Of a DNA stretch of 64,000 nucleotides, positions 42,640 to 54,640 are shown piece by piece (position 1 is the stretch's first letter; every line of letters begins with the position of its first letter). Origin of the DNA: Liolophura sinensis (lineage: Eukaryota > Mollusca > Polyplacophora > Chitonida > Chitonidae); NCBI RefSeq assembly GCF_032854445.1, contig NC_088298.1, positions 19,613,976 to 19,677,975 on the forward strand, read 5' to 3'. The position numbers were made by a program, and so were the translations under genes. The notes under the pieces are model-generated. The model was not told the DNA's origin and did not search any database. It was given only the letters and a program-made list of their open reading frames with translations.

Positions 42640-42845
42640 ATATAATTAAAGACGTACAGCACTGAGAGTAAAATCAAATCAGCGACGACAGTGTGATTGC
42701 TAGCAAATGGTCACACGCAACCGGTGAAATACGGCATCTTGTCAATTTACCTCAGTCAGGGTTTTATTCTGAATGTTCATGTAAATGCATAAATAGTAAC
42801 AATTTAAACGCCCCTACCACCATGGCTTAAGCAGCATTAGGGAAA
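42640..42845 (+). repeat. Repeat family C, plus copy
   Basis: ATTAAAGACGTACAGCACTG, AGCGACGACAGTGTGATTGC, CGGTGAAATACGGCATCTTG, GGGTTTTATTCTGAATGTTC and CACCATGGCTTAAGCAG. Upstream, 42420-42520 (CTTTTGGCAAGTTGTTGACG followed by AACTTTCCCACTTG) resembles 51060-51105, so the family may extend further 5'. Confidence 0.85.
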
Positions 42846-44505
42846 AAAACGCAGTGATGTTAATTGCAATATATATTTTTAGGCGTCGCTGGTCAAAATT
42901 GAAACTTACCAATTGAAGACAAGCGCCATTAATGACTCCATGACGGGCAGGTCCCTCATATCCTTTTAAGGCCACATGCGAAACTACAATTCTCTTCACT
43001 CCCTGGAGGTGCCTCCGAAACACGGTGAGACACGGTCGTTAAATTAATGTCAACAATTAAAGGTTGCCTAACATTCTTGACAAGTCATTTGGACAAGTTC
43101 GAACTGGGAACTCTAATTCATAGCGTTGATGGATACAGAAAGGGTTTGATTAAAATAACGCTTCTGTAATGAAAACATAAATGGGAAAAAAATTATTTCT
43201 CACAATGTTTGAAAGCGGACGAAGACTTGTGTTTAAGGACACAGTATGACCAGAAACATTGGTTTTACTATTTGGCAGTTGCATTGTTGGTGTAAAACAA
43301 GAACAATTACTCCGTCTTCTAGTTACGCGCCACACCCGTCTTCAAGCATGAAACAATCCTACCATCAAACAAAAGGAGTGAAGCTTTTTGTGAGTTGATT
43401 GATTCTACATCATATCATTAAGACGATTTTACCGATTAATCAAAATTCGGTGCTTTATCTTATGTGGCTTTGAGATTTATCGAAATAGGTTCAAGTAGGA
43501 TAAAAACAACAAAATCACAAGAAAAAGAAAATGAAACACTTGTATACCGGAACTGTTAAAAGCAGATTTTCAATCATATTTCTTTTAGAGAGATATTCAG
43601 TCCTTTAACCAGAAGTATTTTCCTGAGATGAGTCAGTTTTGGGTGCGCTGAGACAATCTTCTCGATCGATCCGTGTTCTTAACAACATTTACACTCTTGA
43701 ACAAATGAACAAATGACACCAGAAATTCAGGAAAGAAATCGGCATTTCCTTGCCGGATCCACGAATATGGAGGCACCGTGACTAACTCGAATCGCCTACA
43801 TCCCAAGTACATCAAATCTCGTTTGACTGGTTCTCCATTGGCCGATAAGTAAGTAAGGGTCTAAAATTTCACCGCATTGGGGAGGAAACTTCATAAGCAT
43901 TTTATATAGTACTTTTCCCGCGGTCCACTGATGCATAGACCGATTGTCGTCTGCTCCAATCAGATAGGGTGTTCTGACCATATTTGGTAAAAAGTAATGG
44001 AAGAGATAAAGAATGAAGGTTGTGTCTTGGGGGGCTCCCGTTTCCAATAACAACGTTTGGACTGCCTCTCATTGAGTTTTAGAACTCCAGCGTTTTGAGA
44101 TCCTACGTCAAAATTCGCCGCATTTCAGTGAATTTGCATCACTCCCGCGCCCTCACTACCAACGCGCAATTTGATTTCTCTGATTTTCGATGAACCCCGC
44201 AACAGCGTGACCTTTGACATATATTACATCGGTGATATATGACGTCGCATCAGCCGTGGGGTCTCAATTAATCAAGTGCTAGGGAAGGACGCGCATGCAT
44301 AACTAGCTATCGTGGACACAAAGGACGCTGGAAGCCTTATAAGTCTCTCAGAGAGATCCCTCGACTGCTTATCGACGCAGTCTTAAGGAGTCCGCTTACC
44401 GGTTGGGGTGCCTAACTTTTATCCAGTCCCGCTCGTAAGAACACGGAAAGTCTCTGGTGTAGAAAAAATCCTCCCTAAGTATAGAAGTGTTTTTACCTTG
44501 TACAG
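42846..44505. other. Unique stretch, no gene seen
   Basis: Short frames on both strands without motif. No repeat family identified. Confidence 0.45.
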
Positions 44506-44793
44506 GAGTAGTGACGGTTATCAAAGCAAAGAAAGAAAGAAAAGGGGGGCTTCTCTTGAGTGACATTGTACAGTTTCCAGAACAATTTGCTAACCACTGC
44601 AGTTTTGTTCAATTCTACGCGGTCTCTGTGAACAAGTTAGTCGGTCGTCTTCAGCCAGGACCTTCAACGGTGGACCCTTCTTCTTTCCAAAGCCACCGGA
44701 CTACCTGTATTTGAACAACACGGAAAAAAAAAAGAGGACAAGGATATATCAAAATAGCCAACCTGAGCTGAGAAGCGGCTATTCCAGATAAAG
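44506..44793 (+). other. Possible non-coding or 5'-UTR exon
   Basis: Bounded by acceptor TTTACCTTGTACAG and strong donor ATAAAG|GTAAGAT. The best frame stops at 44714 before the donor, so if it is an exon it is not fully coding. Nothing downstream ties to it. Confidence 0.2.
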
Positions 44794-45220
44794 GTAAGAT
44801 ATGTCACGTCATGTTTTAACCATCAGTCTGTCTTCAGTTATTTTCCTCATCAGGTTTGAGACCTAAAACGTTTCTCGATAGTTACATAGCCATTTTTTTT
44901 TTTGGCTGGGGTTTTTTTTTTTTGAAGATTTAATCTGCTGAATACGGAATTATTTCGTAAAATCCAGATAGCTGCCGTTCTCAGACACTTTTTGATCAGT
45001 GGAAAGAGGCTGTCGCAGTGGAAAGAGGTTGGCTTCATGTATTTTACGCATGCTTCTTATGAAATCTAGCCAGGTGGGCTTTCTGAAAACCATCCTTTTT
45101 TAACATACGTAAGTCCTGCGTACGAGGGAAATGAGTCTTTGGACTTTTAAGACTGGTCTAGGCACTTTGCCTTTCTGAATACAGGGTTTTCTAACATATA
45201 GCTTTGTCGACGAGTAAAGA

Positions 45221-45400
45221 TTTATTTATTTATCTATTTATTTTACTGGTGTGTTACGCCGTATACTGAAGAATATTTCACTTATACGACGGTGGCCAGC
45301 ATTATGGTGGACAGAGCCCGGGGGGAAACGCACGACCATCCGCAGGCTGCTGAGAGACCTTCTTATGTACGGGAAGAGAAAAGAGGTTATTTGCTTCTAA
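45221..45400 (-). mobile_element. SINE-A copy (3' part)
   Basis: TTTATTTATTTATCTATTTA, ACTGGTGTGTTACGCCG, GAAGAATATTTCACTTATAC, GGTGGCCAGCATTATGGTGG and ACAGAGCCCGGGGGG, minus-oriented. The tRNA-like head is missing. Confidence 0.9.
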
Positions 45401-45754
45401 GACCTCACCTCATTTAAAAACAATGCTCTCTGACATAATGATATCAGTGAGTGTGTCGAAGAGAACAAAATATTTGTGTCTGTGTGTACGTATTTTCAGA
45501 GCTATCCTCTTGTAAAATCATTATGTAAAATCTAAACTCCTTTCTGAATAAATTCTTCTCTAAAACGTGGGTCTGGGTTTTTGGGGTTTTGTTCCTTGTC
45601 TTCTTATTATTGGTTAACCAATTTCCTTGACGTGCCTAAATCACTCCAGCAAAGAAAGATTTTCATAGCGCTTGTAGAGTTGTATTGTAACATTTAAACT
45701 GTACATTAGCCGTCCTTAAGCTTATTATTTAACTTGAGTCACTTGTGTAGAGAC

Positions 45755-45940
45755 ACAAATCTATATGTCGAAACAGACATTCGTACACCAGCCGTTAACC
45801 AGTAAGGACGTTTCCAGCTCAATAATCGTACGGCCAATTCCCAAAACGACAAATAGCCTCTTTCTATGTCTCGCCTCATCAAATACCTTATAAGACTAAC
45901 CATGTGTGGCAGAATATTTTCTTTAGTCAAAACTTCCACA
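45755..45940 (+). repeat. Repeat family D, plus partial copy
   Basis: TGTCGAAACAGACATTCGTA, AACCAGTAAGGACGTTTCCA, CAATAATCGTACGGCCAATT and CCCAAAACGAC follow family D; the 3' half is absent. Confidence 0.7.
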
Positions 45941-46689
45941 GAATACTCAGGTTTGTTTCCATAAAAGTAAACTTGTATGATTTCGAAGCCAATGGTAAAC
46001 GTACTTCATTCTATTGTTCTAAGTAAACTTCCAGTTTCATTCAAAAAGCAAAGAAAAGACTTTTTTATGTCTATTGATACGACTTTAGCTCTCCGCATAA
46101 GGTCAGATATTAAACTATCATTCATGCCAAAAAATACTAGCCTTTTAGAAATTCCTGGAGTGATTTTTATAATATAACTCCATCCACCGAGCACCACTTT
46201 TGAAAATCAAGGTTAGTTTCTATCAGAAATTATCGTTCTCTTTTATTTTCATTCATATTATTGGAACTTCGTTAAGAAAATAACCCTATTAATTTGCTTA
46301 TGTTAAAGGATAGGTTTGTAGTCTTCTAGACAATTGTGTGCGCTGTTAAACGCGTCTATTTTATATCATTTGCTGACAAAAAAGATTTCTTATTATGTCC
46401 ATACCGTATTGGAACGTGTTGCGTCAGGAGAGAGCACTGTCTTGAAAGGCATTTTACACAGCTTCCTGGTAAGTGGACGCGGTTTGAGGTCAAACTGTAG
46501 TTTAAATCAAGTCGACTTTTATCTGATTTGTCTTGGAATTCGTCCTTCAGCCAAATCCACCCCTTAGGACAGCTTTGAAATCACACCACCGTCGCTGATT
46601 TCCTTAAGCTGGCTTTGCTAAGCGCTAAACTGCGCGCTGTTCATATTTATAAATTTATACTTTGTATTGTCTCACAGGAATGCGCTTAA

Positions 46690-47310
46690 CCAGAAAGGCT
46701 TTACTTTCTTCAACGGTTTTCGCTGATTTCTGATCGATGATTTCATTACATGTTGTCTGCATGGAGTGTTTTTTTTTTGTTTTTTTTTTTTTTGTGGTTT
46801 ACTGTGATTTTATACAATCCCTCTTTATACTACATGAAATAGTTTTTTCATCTAGTTCAGCCAAAAACCCTTTACTTCCTTCAACGATTTTCACTGATTT
46901 CTGATCGTTAAATCAGGTGTCCTTTGAAAAAAGTGGTTTGGCTGCATGCGGTTTTATGCGATTTATGCGCGATTTAGACAGTCCCTTCTGGACTCTTCTG
47001 CTTCAAGTGTAATATTTTTTTCATCTTGTTTTAACCAAAACTGCTTTACTTTCTTCAATGTTTTTTTGATCAACGAACAGTTTTCATTGACTTATGATCA
47101 ACCATTTTACTACAGGTCTGCTGTGAAAAGAAACTTTTTGCCTTCATGGAGTCTTCTGTGGTTTGTACGCGATTATAGACAGCCCCTATTCTCTTCAGTT
47201 AACATCCTTACAGACTCCCCTGCTTGAAAGTAAAATTCTTTTTTTTTTTCATCGAGTTTGACCCAAAACGCTTTACTTTCTTTTCGCTAGTTTCTGATCG
47301 ACGATTTTAG
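46690..47310. repeat. Degenerate ~170-225-bp tandem repeat, four units
   Basis: CTTTACTTTCTTCAACG-like starts occur near 46701, 46869, 47044 and 47271. Each is followed by GATTTCTGATCGA-like sequence and TGTGGTTTACTGTGATTTTA-like or GTTTTATGCGATTTATGCG-like stretches, with T-runs between. 45941-46689 before it holds nothing I can support. Confidence 0.65.
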
Positions 47311-47394
47311 ACTATTCCCCTATCTCTACAGCATACTATACATCCTTATGGAATCCTTTACTTTTATCATATATTTATCATGTCAAGTCTACCT

Positions 47395-48010
47395 TTTACT
47401 TAATTCTTCTTTGAACGGAACTGGTGTTTATGCTTAATGGGAACATTTTTGTGTGTTTGATTACCGTTTTAACCCGTATTCAAGAAGTTGGAAACAAACG
47501 AGTGAGAGCTGGATTCGAACCTGCGACGTTAGTGGCCTTGGGTCAACACGTTTCCGCCAGGCGCTATTAAATAGTTTGGGTTGTAGTCAGTGCTGCAATC
47601 ACTCGGTGAATTATGGGCTATCAGGGTGAACGAAGATCAAAGATCTACCTTTTACTTAATTCTTCTTTGAAAGGAACTGGTGTTTATGCTTAATAGGAAC
47701 ATTTTTGTGTGTTTGATTACCGTTTTAACCCGTATTCAAGGACTCTTAATTTTAATGACGAAGATTTTGGGGGTTTATCAGTTGAGGTGATCAGAAAAAG
47801 CTCATATGAAACCACCGCTGCGTGTCAGGTGATCAATAAAGCTTCGTGAATTAGAGTTGCAGACAAACGAGCGAGAACTAGATTCGAACCGGCGACGTTG
47901 GTGGGGTCAATATGTTTCCGCCAGACGCTATTAAATAGTTTGGGTTGTAGTCAGTGCTGCAATCGTTCGGTGAATTATGAACTATCAGGGTTAACGAAGA
48001 TCACAGAAAT
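47395..48010. repeat. Direct duplication containing a SINE-A-related element
   Basis: TCTACCTTTTACTTAATTCT and GGAACTGGTGTTTATGCTTA AT begin both halves (47397 and 47642); CGCTATTAAATAGTTTGGGT and TGTAGTCAGTGCTGCAATC end both. The second half has about 115 bp more in the middle (47741-47858). Confidence 0.88.
47455..47575 (-). mobile_element. Short SINE sharing the SINE-A tail
   Basis: On the minus strand it has GCCTGGCGGAAACGTG, a perfect B-box GGTTCGAATCC (complement of 47511-47521), then TTCTTGAATACGGGTTAAAA and CGGTAATCAAACAC, a diverged SINE-A 3' end, but no SINE-A central body. The second copy is at 47700-47945. Confidence 0.65.
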
Positions 48011-48649
48011 CACTTACAGGAATTCTAAGTAATGGGGTGCATCAGATACTAATATTTCTTTTTCCTAATTTGTTATTAAAGGCAAAATCAGTTTTTTTTG
48101 CAATAGAAGATATTGATCAACAAGAATCATGAAATAACTTTTTTGACTTTCAGAGATACTTCGCATAATAAACTCTAAACCAATGCACTCTACGAAGATT
48201 CACATAAAGCCTCAAAATGAAACTTTTTTTTTGTTCAATATATATCAAAGAAAAATAATACAGCCCGTAATGTGTATTGTTGAAGAGTTTTTAGGAAAAC
48301 GTTTTAAAGTTATTAAGGGAGAAAATTATGTGATATTTTTATGGAAGTTACTTTTTTTTGCCACTTCGTCTACAAACGTTCAACCTACGTTTTTATATGC
48401 CTTTTATCGGATTTTTCATGTCGTTGAGATTTCATCAAATTTGATAAAAGACAACAAAGGCAGGGCATTTCGATACGAACCAATCACCTGGTTCCTGGAA
48501 TTTGCCATTTCTGTTTCGAAGTCCTCAAATTTGGGCTAAACGTGTAATTAAAGAAAGTTAGGACGTTGATAACAATATAGATTGTTTTCTTAGCAAAGGA
48601 GGGGGGAGGGAGGGGCGATCCTTTGACCCCGTGTAAGCTATGTGAGCGT
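48011..48649. other. AT-rich stretch, no gene seen
   Basis: The 118-codon frame 48183-48539 is AT-driven (Phe/Ile/Lys-rich) with no motif. Confidence 0.45.
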
Positions 48650-48960
48650 CGGAATAGAAAATCATACAACAGCCGTCAACCAAAGTGGACGTAATGGCGA
48701 GGCCAATTTCCTGAACAACGTTCAACCCAAACCACCAAAGAACTTACAAAGTATATAAAGCAAGAAATTAGAACGGACCCATGCAAAGACAAGTAGTCAA
48801 CACTTGGCAAAGACGACGGAAAGACTCAAGGAATCTTTTAGCAAATAAATTCAGTCAGTATCCACGCCGTGTATAGTGCTAGCATTTAGGCTGTCTTTAA
48901 TGAAAGATATGTATCTCAGATGCGCTTTGATAGCAACTGTTCATATATCCAACGAGGCCA
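48650..48960 (+). repeat. Repeat family D, plus copy
   Basis: CAGCCGTCAACCAAAGTGGA, CAAACCACCAAAGAACTTAC, CAAGTAGTCAACACTTGGC, ATGTATCTCAGATGCGCTTT and GATAGCAACTGTTCATA. Confidence 0.75.
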
Positions 48961-49984
48961 TCATATTTTACACGATGAACATAAGGGCCCTTGTCTCGCG
49001 TTAAGCAGAATTTCACACCATTAAGAAGCAGACTTACCATATATTTCGTGAGCTTGTGCCGGAGTTGCCTTGGACAGATATCCAGGAGCCGGTGTGTGTG
49101 TTACACACACAGCCTCACACAACTTACCCAACCATCATTATGCTCGCAATTAAAACCAAAAGTTTCAGATATTCTTTTATATTTGTAAAATTTGGTGATT
49201 TTAATAAAATTCCCAGCCAAAGTCGCACTCAGTCGGGTTTGAAGTTTAAGGTTGATGCCGCTTTCCATGGACAATAAAACGGCAACATTTGAAAATAACA
49301 CTTCATTATCCTTGACAGTTGCACTTTCTCCATTGTTTTACTATAAGTAACTGCGCATGGGGACACGGTTTCCAAAGCACAATTTCAATGAAAGATATTT
49401 AATGTAGTAGGCATGCCGCCGTTCGGTGAAGCATAGGCTGTTGAGTGAAAATTAACACCCAGCCCTCGATTAATGCGAGATCTCACGACATTTCTGTTAA
49501 AAGAATGTCGGTCGTTTGAAATGCGAAAGTGACTTATTGATGACACACAAGGTATTGTAAATCTGGGTTTCCCTTCAGAGATGTAAAATGTTTCCTCTCG
49601 ACCAAATTTCCTCGTCAGTAGAAATCTGTGACCTTGGAGAAAAAATATCTACAGGGCGACATTGAAAATGCTTTCATAACTTAAAGTTTTTAGTTTAATT
49701 TGATCTTACAACGAAACCATGGCGGTTCAAAGCGTGTCTTTTAGCCTGATTCCTGGAACTTCGGTTTGTTTTGAGGGATTTCCGGAAGTTCTCCATCCTG
49801 TTTCGTGAGATTTCCGGAGGCCATCGGCTTGACTCGTGAAACTTGAGGAAGGCGACTTGAGAAGCTGGAAGGTTTCTGGTTTTTCCCCGGAATTCCAAGG
49901 AGAGCTACAATCCAACAATTCAACATCTCTTCTCTGTTTCTTTGAACTATGCACATTTTTTTGGTTGAAAGCATCGAAATTGGC

Positions 49985-50107
49985 ATGTGACGTCATCGTG
50001 AGACTCATGAAAGTGATAATGGACGTGAGGATTGGAAACGTCGAAATAAAAATGTGACGTCATCAGGACATTCTTGAAAACGTCAGAATGAATATGTGAC
50101 GTCATGA
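49985..50107 (+). promoter_or_regulatory. Cluster of three perfect TGACGTCA palindromes
   Basis: TGACGTCA at 49988-49995, 50055-50062 and 50097-50104, each inside RTGTGACGTCAT, with GAAAACGTC/GAAACGTC-like repeats between and a decayed fourth (ATGTGACAACG). This octamer is the CREB/ATF consensus. The cluster may equally be a degenerate tandem repeat. A further TGACGTCA is at 54259-54266. Confidence 0.45.
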
Positions 50108-50890
50108 GAATTGAAAACGTTGAAATGGTCATGTGACAACGTTAGGTCTCATTTCATTGGGCGGGTAATTTTAGAACCAAACACACGACAAGTCCAAGAG
50201 CTCCGATGTTCTCATCCAGACCTAGTCGACCATATTAAATGTGTATTAAAGCGGAACAGCCGCTTAGTTTGCTTCAACCATTTTTTTTTCTCATGTAGCA
50301 TAGTATCGTGTACACTGTGCTATATTCATTTCATTTCTGCGGTTGTGTTACAAACGGCCACTTTAAGGCCACGTGGTAAATGGCAGGTTTTAAGAATTTG
50401 GCTAAAAAATTTCAATCTCACGTCAAATCCTATCGTTGCTATTCTCGCGAACACAAGGTTCACCCGAAGTTGAACAAGTTCCTTGCGCATGAATCGCAAA
50501 GTGAGCCTCAAGTCACATACATTATCGTACATACTCGATGTGGTAACCTTTTGCTCAAGCCGACATTTGCATAAACAGAATTGTATATAAGTACCTTGTT
50601 ATTACAGAAGACTAGATGTTAATGCAATTTTTATGTATTTGAATTCCTCGCTAACACACGAAGAATAGCAATTGTCATCCCATAGAGAATATACCTTACA
50701 CCTGGGTTGTCTGGAAATCCTTCTCTTGAGAATCGACCCATCCCACTGTCGTCGCTAATCCGGGTGTACTTTCTGTGCTGTGTAGTCTTTCGTACCCTTG
50801 TCTTCCCCCCTGCCAGCGACCTTGTAGTCGTTTTCTTCTCAGCCTTCTCATTGGCTGATGTTATATTGTGACTGACGTATGTTGAGGTTA
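50108..50890. other. Unique stretch, no gene seen
   Basis: Overlapping short frames (50111-50574) lack any recognisable feature. Confidence 0.4.
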
Positions 50891-51012
50891 CTTTATTTAC
50901 TTGATTGGTGTTTTACGCCGTACTTAAGAATATTTCACTTATACTACGCCAGCCAGCCCAGGAGAAACCCTCTACCATCCGCAGGCTGCTGCAAGACCTT
51001 CCCACGTACCGG
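50891..51012 (-). mobile_element. SINE-A 3' part
   Basis: TTTATTTACTTGATTGGTG, TTTTACGCCGTACTTAAGAA, CCCAGGAGAAACCC and GCAAGACCTTCCCACGTACC. The CCGGGCAGAGCCCGG core is deleted. Confidence 0.88.
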
Positions 51013-51235
51013 GTTACTTTGAAGCAGTCCAACTTCTACTGACCGATTAATGGCAGACCACCAACATTTGGCAAATCACTGACGAACTTTACTACCTGCA
51101 ACTTTTGTCATCGTCATGTTACTATTTGAACTTAGTGAGGCAGCGTGACCCATAGATAATGCTATTGAAATGCTATTGCATATTTGAAAACTGATTATTT
51201 CTCAGTTGTTACCGCCACGCGAGGACATAGCATAT

Positions 51236-51290
51236 GTACAAACACCTAATGGCTCCTCGTCGTCATATGAAATTAAAAATTGTTAATATA
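51236..51290 (+). mobile_element. SINE-B 3' fragment
   Basis: AACACCTAATGGCTCCTCGT, CGTCATATGAAATTAAAAAT and TGTTAAT. It directly abuts a family C copy. Confidence 0.55.
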
Positions 51291-51432
51291 ATTACAGACG
51301 TACAGCATAGAGAGTAAGACTAGAGCGGCGACGACAGTGTGATATCTGACAAATGGTCAGATGTAACTGGTGAAATACGGCCCCTTGTCAGTTTAAGTCA
51401 GATAGGGTTTTATTCTAACTGTTCAAGTACGA
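51290..51432 (+). repeat. Repeat family C, plus copy (truncated)
   Basis: ACAGACGTACAGCATAGAGA, GCGGCGACGACAGTGTGATA, GGTGAAATACGGCCCCTTG and GATAGGGTTTTATTCTAACT; it stops after GTTCAAGTA. Confidence 0.82.
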
Positions 51433-51517
51433 CGACAACACCCCCCCCCCTCCCCCCAGCATACATACATACACTTCTCACCAACTTTATTTACTCTTTA
51501 TGTCTTGGTACTTTGGA

Positions 51518-51657
51518 AGGTCAGCTAGCATCCTGCGGATAGTCGTGGGTTTCCCATGGACTCTATCTTGTTTCCTCCCATCATAATGCTGGCCGCCGTC
51601 GTGTAAGTGAAATAATCTTCAGTAAGACGTAAAGCACAAATCAAATAAATAAATAAG
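51518..51657 (+). mobile_element. SINE-A 3' half
   Basis: CATCCTGCGGATAGTCGTGG, CATAATGCTGGCCGCCGTCG, GTGAAATAATCTTCAGTAAG and CAAATAAATAAATAAG on the plus strand. Confidence 0.9.
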
Positions 51658-52640
51658 TAAACAATTTATTAATTATGTCTTCTTTCTCACATTATCCTTT
51701 TTGGAACTGTTGTTTGGAAATGGGTCTTGCGATTATCGCCTTTAAACTCCCAGTTATGGTTTCCAACAGTCCGATTTGAGTCTTAGATTTGCAGGTAAGC
51801 ACCGTTTGACGGATAAGCTCCCAGAAAGCATTTCTTTAAACCTTTAGCCTGGTTGGCATAGGCTTACATAATATTCTACGTAAAGGCTTACATAATATTC
51901 TACGTAATACTATAAGAAAAAATTGGAAGACCAATAAGTGAAGATTTTTTTTTTATAGAATAACAGCTTTGTGTGCCTTGTCTGGCAATGCTTGCATTTG
52001 GCATTATTTTTTTCATTCAACTCTATATAAGCGCTATATGGAAGCTTTTGTAAATACCTTTGAAAAAAAAATTATTTTAATTTGAAAAAAAGACCAGCCT
52101 TTTACTCAAAACAATAATTACAGTCAAGGATAAAGACAACGATAGCAAGCGCTGTACCGGGACATTGCATTATAGACGGTCATTGCTTTATACACGCTGG
52201 AACCATCATGAGGAGCTCTTTGTTACACGCCTTGCTGTAAGAAATCAGATACCATGCTACGATCGATGCATCCTACTTAAGGGGGCCACTCAACCATTCC
52301 AGGCACACAGAGAAATCATTTATTTGATAGAATTATAGACTTTTGATGGTGTATGTTTTCCGTATTAGCACCTCAGAGAATATTTGCAATTCCCATGTTG
52401 TCCCATAAAGTCGGTTTCCGCATTTTATCCCGACGCCATGAAAATGCGATCAAACATGGCACCAAACGATGACTGCCACTCCCACGCCGTGTTGCTTGTT
52501 TTACGACCCCTCTGAAACGTGTGACCAATAAATACCTGAAAGACATAGTTCCAACGAGTTAGGAAGAAACAACATATAAAACACAAACAGCGACAATAAT
52601 AATACTAATAATACTAGAAATTATAGTTTTTGATAGCTGT
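51658..52640. other. Unique stretch with a small direct repeat
   Basis: 51861-51910 contains AGGCTTACATAATATTCTAC GTA twice in tandem. 51670-51790 has weak similarity to minus-strand family D (GGGTCTTGCGATTATCGCC). No gene seen. Confidence 0.45.
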
Positions 52641-52644
52641 TCGG

Positions 52645-52850
52645 TTTAGTTATTTGATTGTCCTACGCCTTGGTCAGGAATATTTCACTTATACGTCGGT
52701 GGCCAGCATTATGGTGAGAGAAAACCCGGCAGAGCCCGGGGGAAACTCACGACCATCCACAGGTTGCTTGAGGAACTTCTCACGTACGGTGGGAGAGGAA
52801 ACCAGCATGTGCTGGACTTGAACTCACAACGATTGCATTGATGTATGGTT
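52645..52850 (-). mobile_element. SINE-A copy with head
   Basis: TTAGTTATTTGATTGTCCTA, GGAATATTTCACTTATACGT, GGTGGCCAGCATTATGG, CGGCAGAGCCCGGGGG and GGACTTGAACTCACAAC (B-box-like on the element strand). Confidence 0.88.
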
Positions 52851-53534
52851 GTTTTAACAATGCCCCAAATATTCCACGGTGCATATCTGAATTCGTTCCA
52901 AAAGGATGTAATTTATGAAATAAATAAGTATCTTCTTAGCAGCGTGTGCGTTTCTCAAGTCTTGGTGGAAAGTAGGGATTCTCATGTCAGTAGGGATTCT
53001 CATGTCAGTAGGGATTCTAGGGGAAATTTCCGTCGAGAATTACAAAGCGAGCTCAACGTGGGCTTCCATTTCAGTGTACCTATGCAGTCCCAAACGTCTT
53101 GGGTATTCCAGGGAAATCGTTTTTTTGGGGGGTTTTTTTGGAGGGGGGGTACTTATTCCGGATTCGACCACGCGTCCTTGTGACTGAAAGACTACAGTCT
53201 GGAATCAAAATCACTCAACTTTGACTGTAATGTAATGGAGAAAAAAGGTAAGATTATAATTTTTCTGGTGTGACACGAATATCTCATCTCCGCGGGCTAA
53301 ATTAGCCTTCCGTAGACATCACTTGAAATACAGAATCCGATCGAAGGTGTTGCCTCAAGCGGCGTGTTTGTTAATAAGACAGTCCTCAGTTGCCTGTAAG
53401 GAAAAAAAGAGTTCAAGTAATGGGCAAGTACACGGGGAAATAATTAAGCGATATAGTTATAGCTCTTGATGATGGAAAGGTTTATATTTCACACCATATA
53501 TACGTATACGGCCGTCGTGTCAGATTTTCGGACA

Positions 53535-53798
53535 CTCGAAAAATAATCTGCTAATTTTAACAGAAGTCTGAGGGCTTGGTGAGGGGTGCAAGAATGTATT
53601 CTATTTATATAACTTAATACTGTGTCATATTCAACACATTATCCTGATAGTGTAATGTAATCTTTATGACGAATTAATAGGATATGTGTGTCATATTTAA
53701 CGGAATAATCTGCTGCAATAGCAAATACATTCTACCATCACTCACACAACAGGCTTTCTGTTAAAATTAACAGATTAAATTTTTTAGTGTGTAGAACG
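53535..53798. mobile_element. MITE family E copy
   Basis: Left CACTCGAAAAATAATCTGC with TAATTTTAACAGAAGTCTGA; right CTTTCTGTTAAAATTAACAG then ATTTTTTAGTGTGTAG. Inverted termini of about 60 bp are recognisable; the interior matches 40850-41108. Confidence 0.82.
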
Positions 53799-54368
53799 TG
53801 CTAACCATGATAATGGACCTTCCAGGTCAATGTCAATAACCGTAGGACCGTGATACTTGATAGTTTGCAGTCGTAAATCCATCTCATAGTCTGCACTGTA
53901 TGGGAATGAACAGACGAATTAATTAATCAGTGAATGTATGAATAAATGAAGAACACAATGGATTTCAATGAATAATTGATTGCAACAAAATTCTATCACG
54001 CAACACAAGGGGGACATTATCTATGCCCTGTATTTAAGAAGTATTCGTTTACACCGGAAGAAATTTCATCTTGTTAGAAAAGACTTGTAGGCATCGAAAT
54101 GCATCCATCAAAGATAACAACTGCAGTCCATTCAACATTAAAGGAAATAGCTCTCATGTTTATTGACCCTTTTCTTGTAAAAAAATGTGAATGACCCGCG
54201 AGCCATTAAGATTTACAAATTAGCAACTTTACCTTTATCCCACTTCTTATAGGTTATGTGACGTCACCAGGTGAAGACTGCTATCATCTATTTGTCTCTT
54301 TTTGTATTCAGTGAAGTGACGTTATCAATCCAATAACGTTGATTCTTTTTGCCATTAAACTTTACTTT

Positions 54369-54484
<116 letters not shown>

Positions 54485-54494
54485 TACATATAGA

Positions 54495-54640
54495 GAAAAT
54501 GTATCTCAGTTATGTTATGTTTGCAACTGTTAATAAATTTACATTTTCTCTTTATTAACAGTTGCAAACATAACGTAACTGAGATACATTTTTCTCTTTA
54601 AGAACAGTTGCAAATATAGTGTAACTGAGATACATATGTT
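54495..54640. repeat. Inverted repeat with family D ends
   Basis: GAAAATGTATCTCAGTTATG and TTTGCAACTGTTAATAAA are followed by the inverse TTATTAACAGTTGCAAAC and ATAACGTAACTGAGATACAT, giving arms of about 45 bp. A third, direct copy (AGAACAGTTGCAAATATAGT) follows. The arms resemble the family D terminus (ATGTATCTCAGATGCGCTTT). Confidence 0.85.

Noticed and set aside
46334-46567. Possible exon ending at donor TTCCTG|GTAAGTGG
   Set aside because: No convincing acceptor in phase and no neighbouring exon to join.
48183-48539. 118-codon plus-strand frame
   Set aside because: Phe/Ile/Lys-rich composition typical of AT-rich non-coding DNA; no motif or splice context.
53200-53250. ATGGAGAAAAAAG|GTAAGA resembling a tiny first coding exon
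   Set aside because: Only four codons before the donor and no downstream partner exon found.
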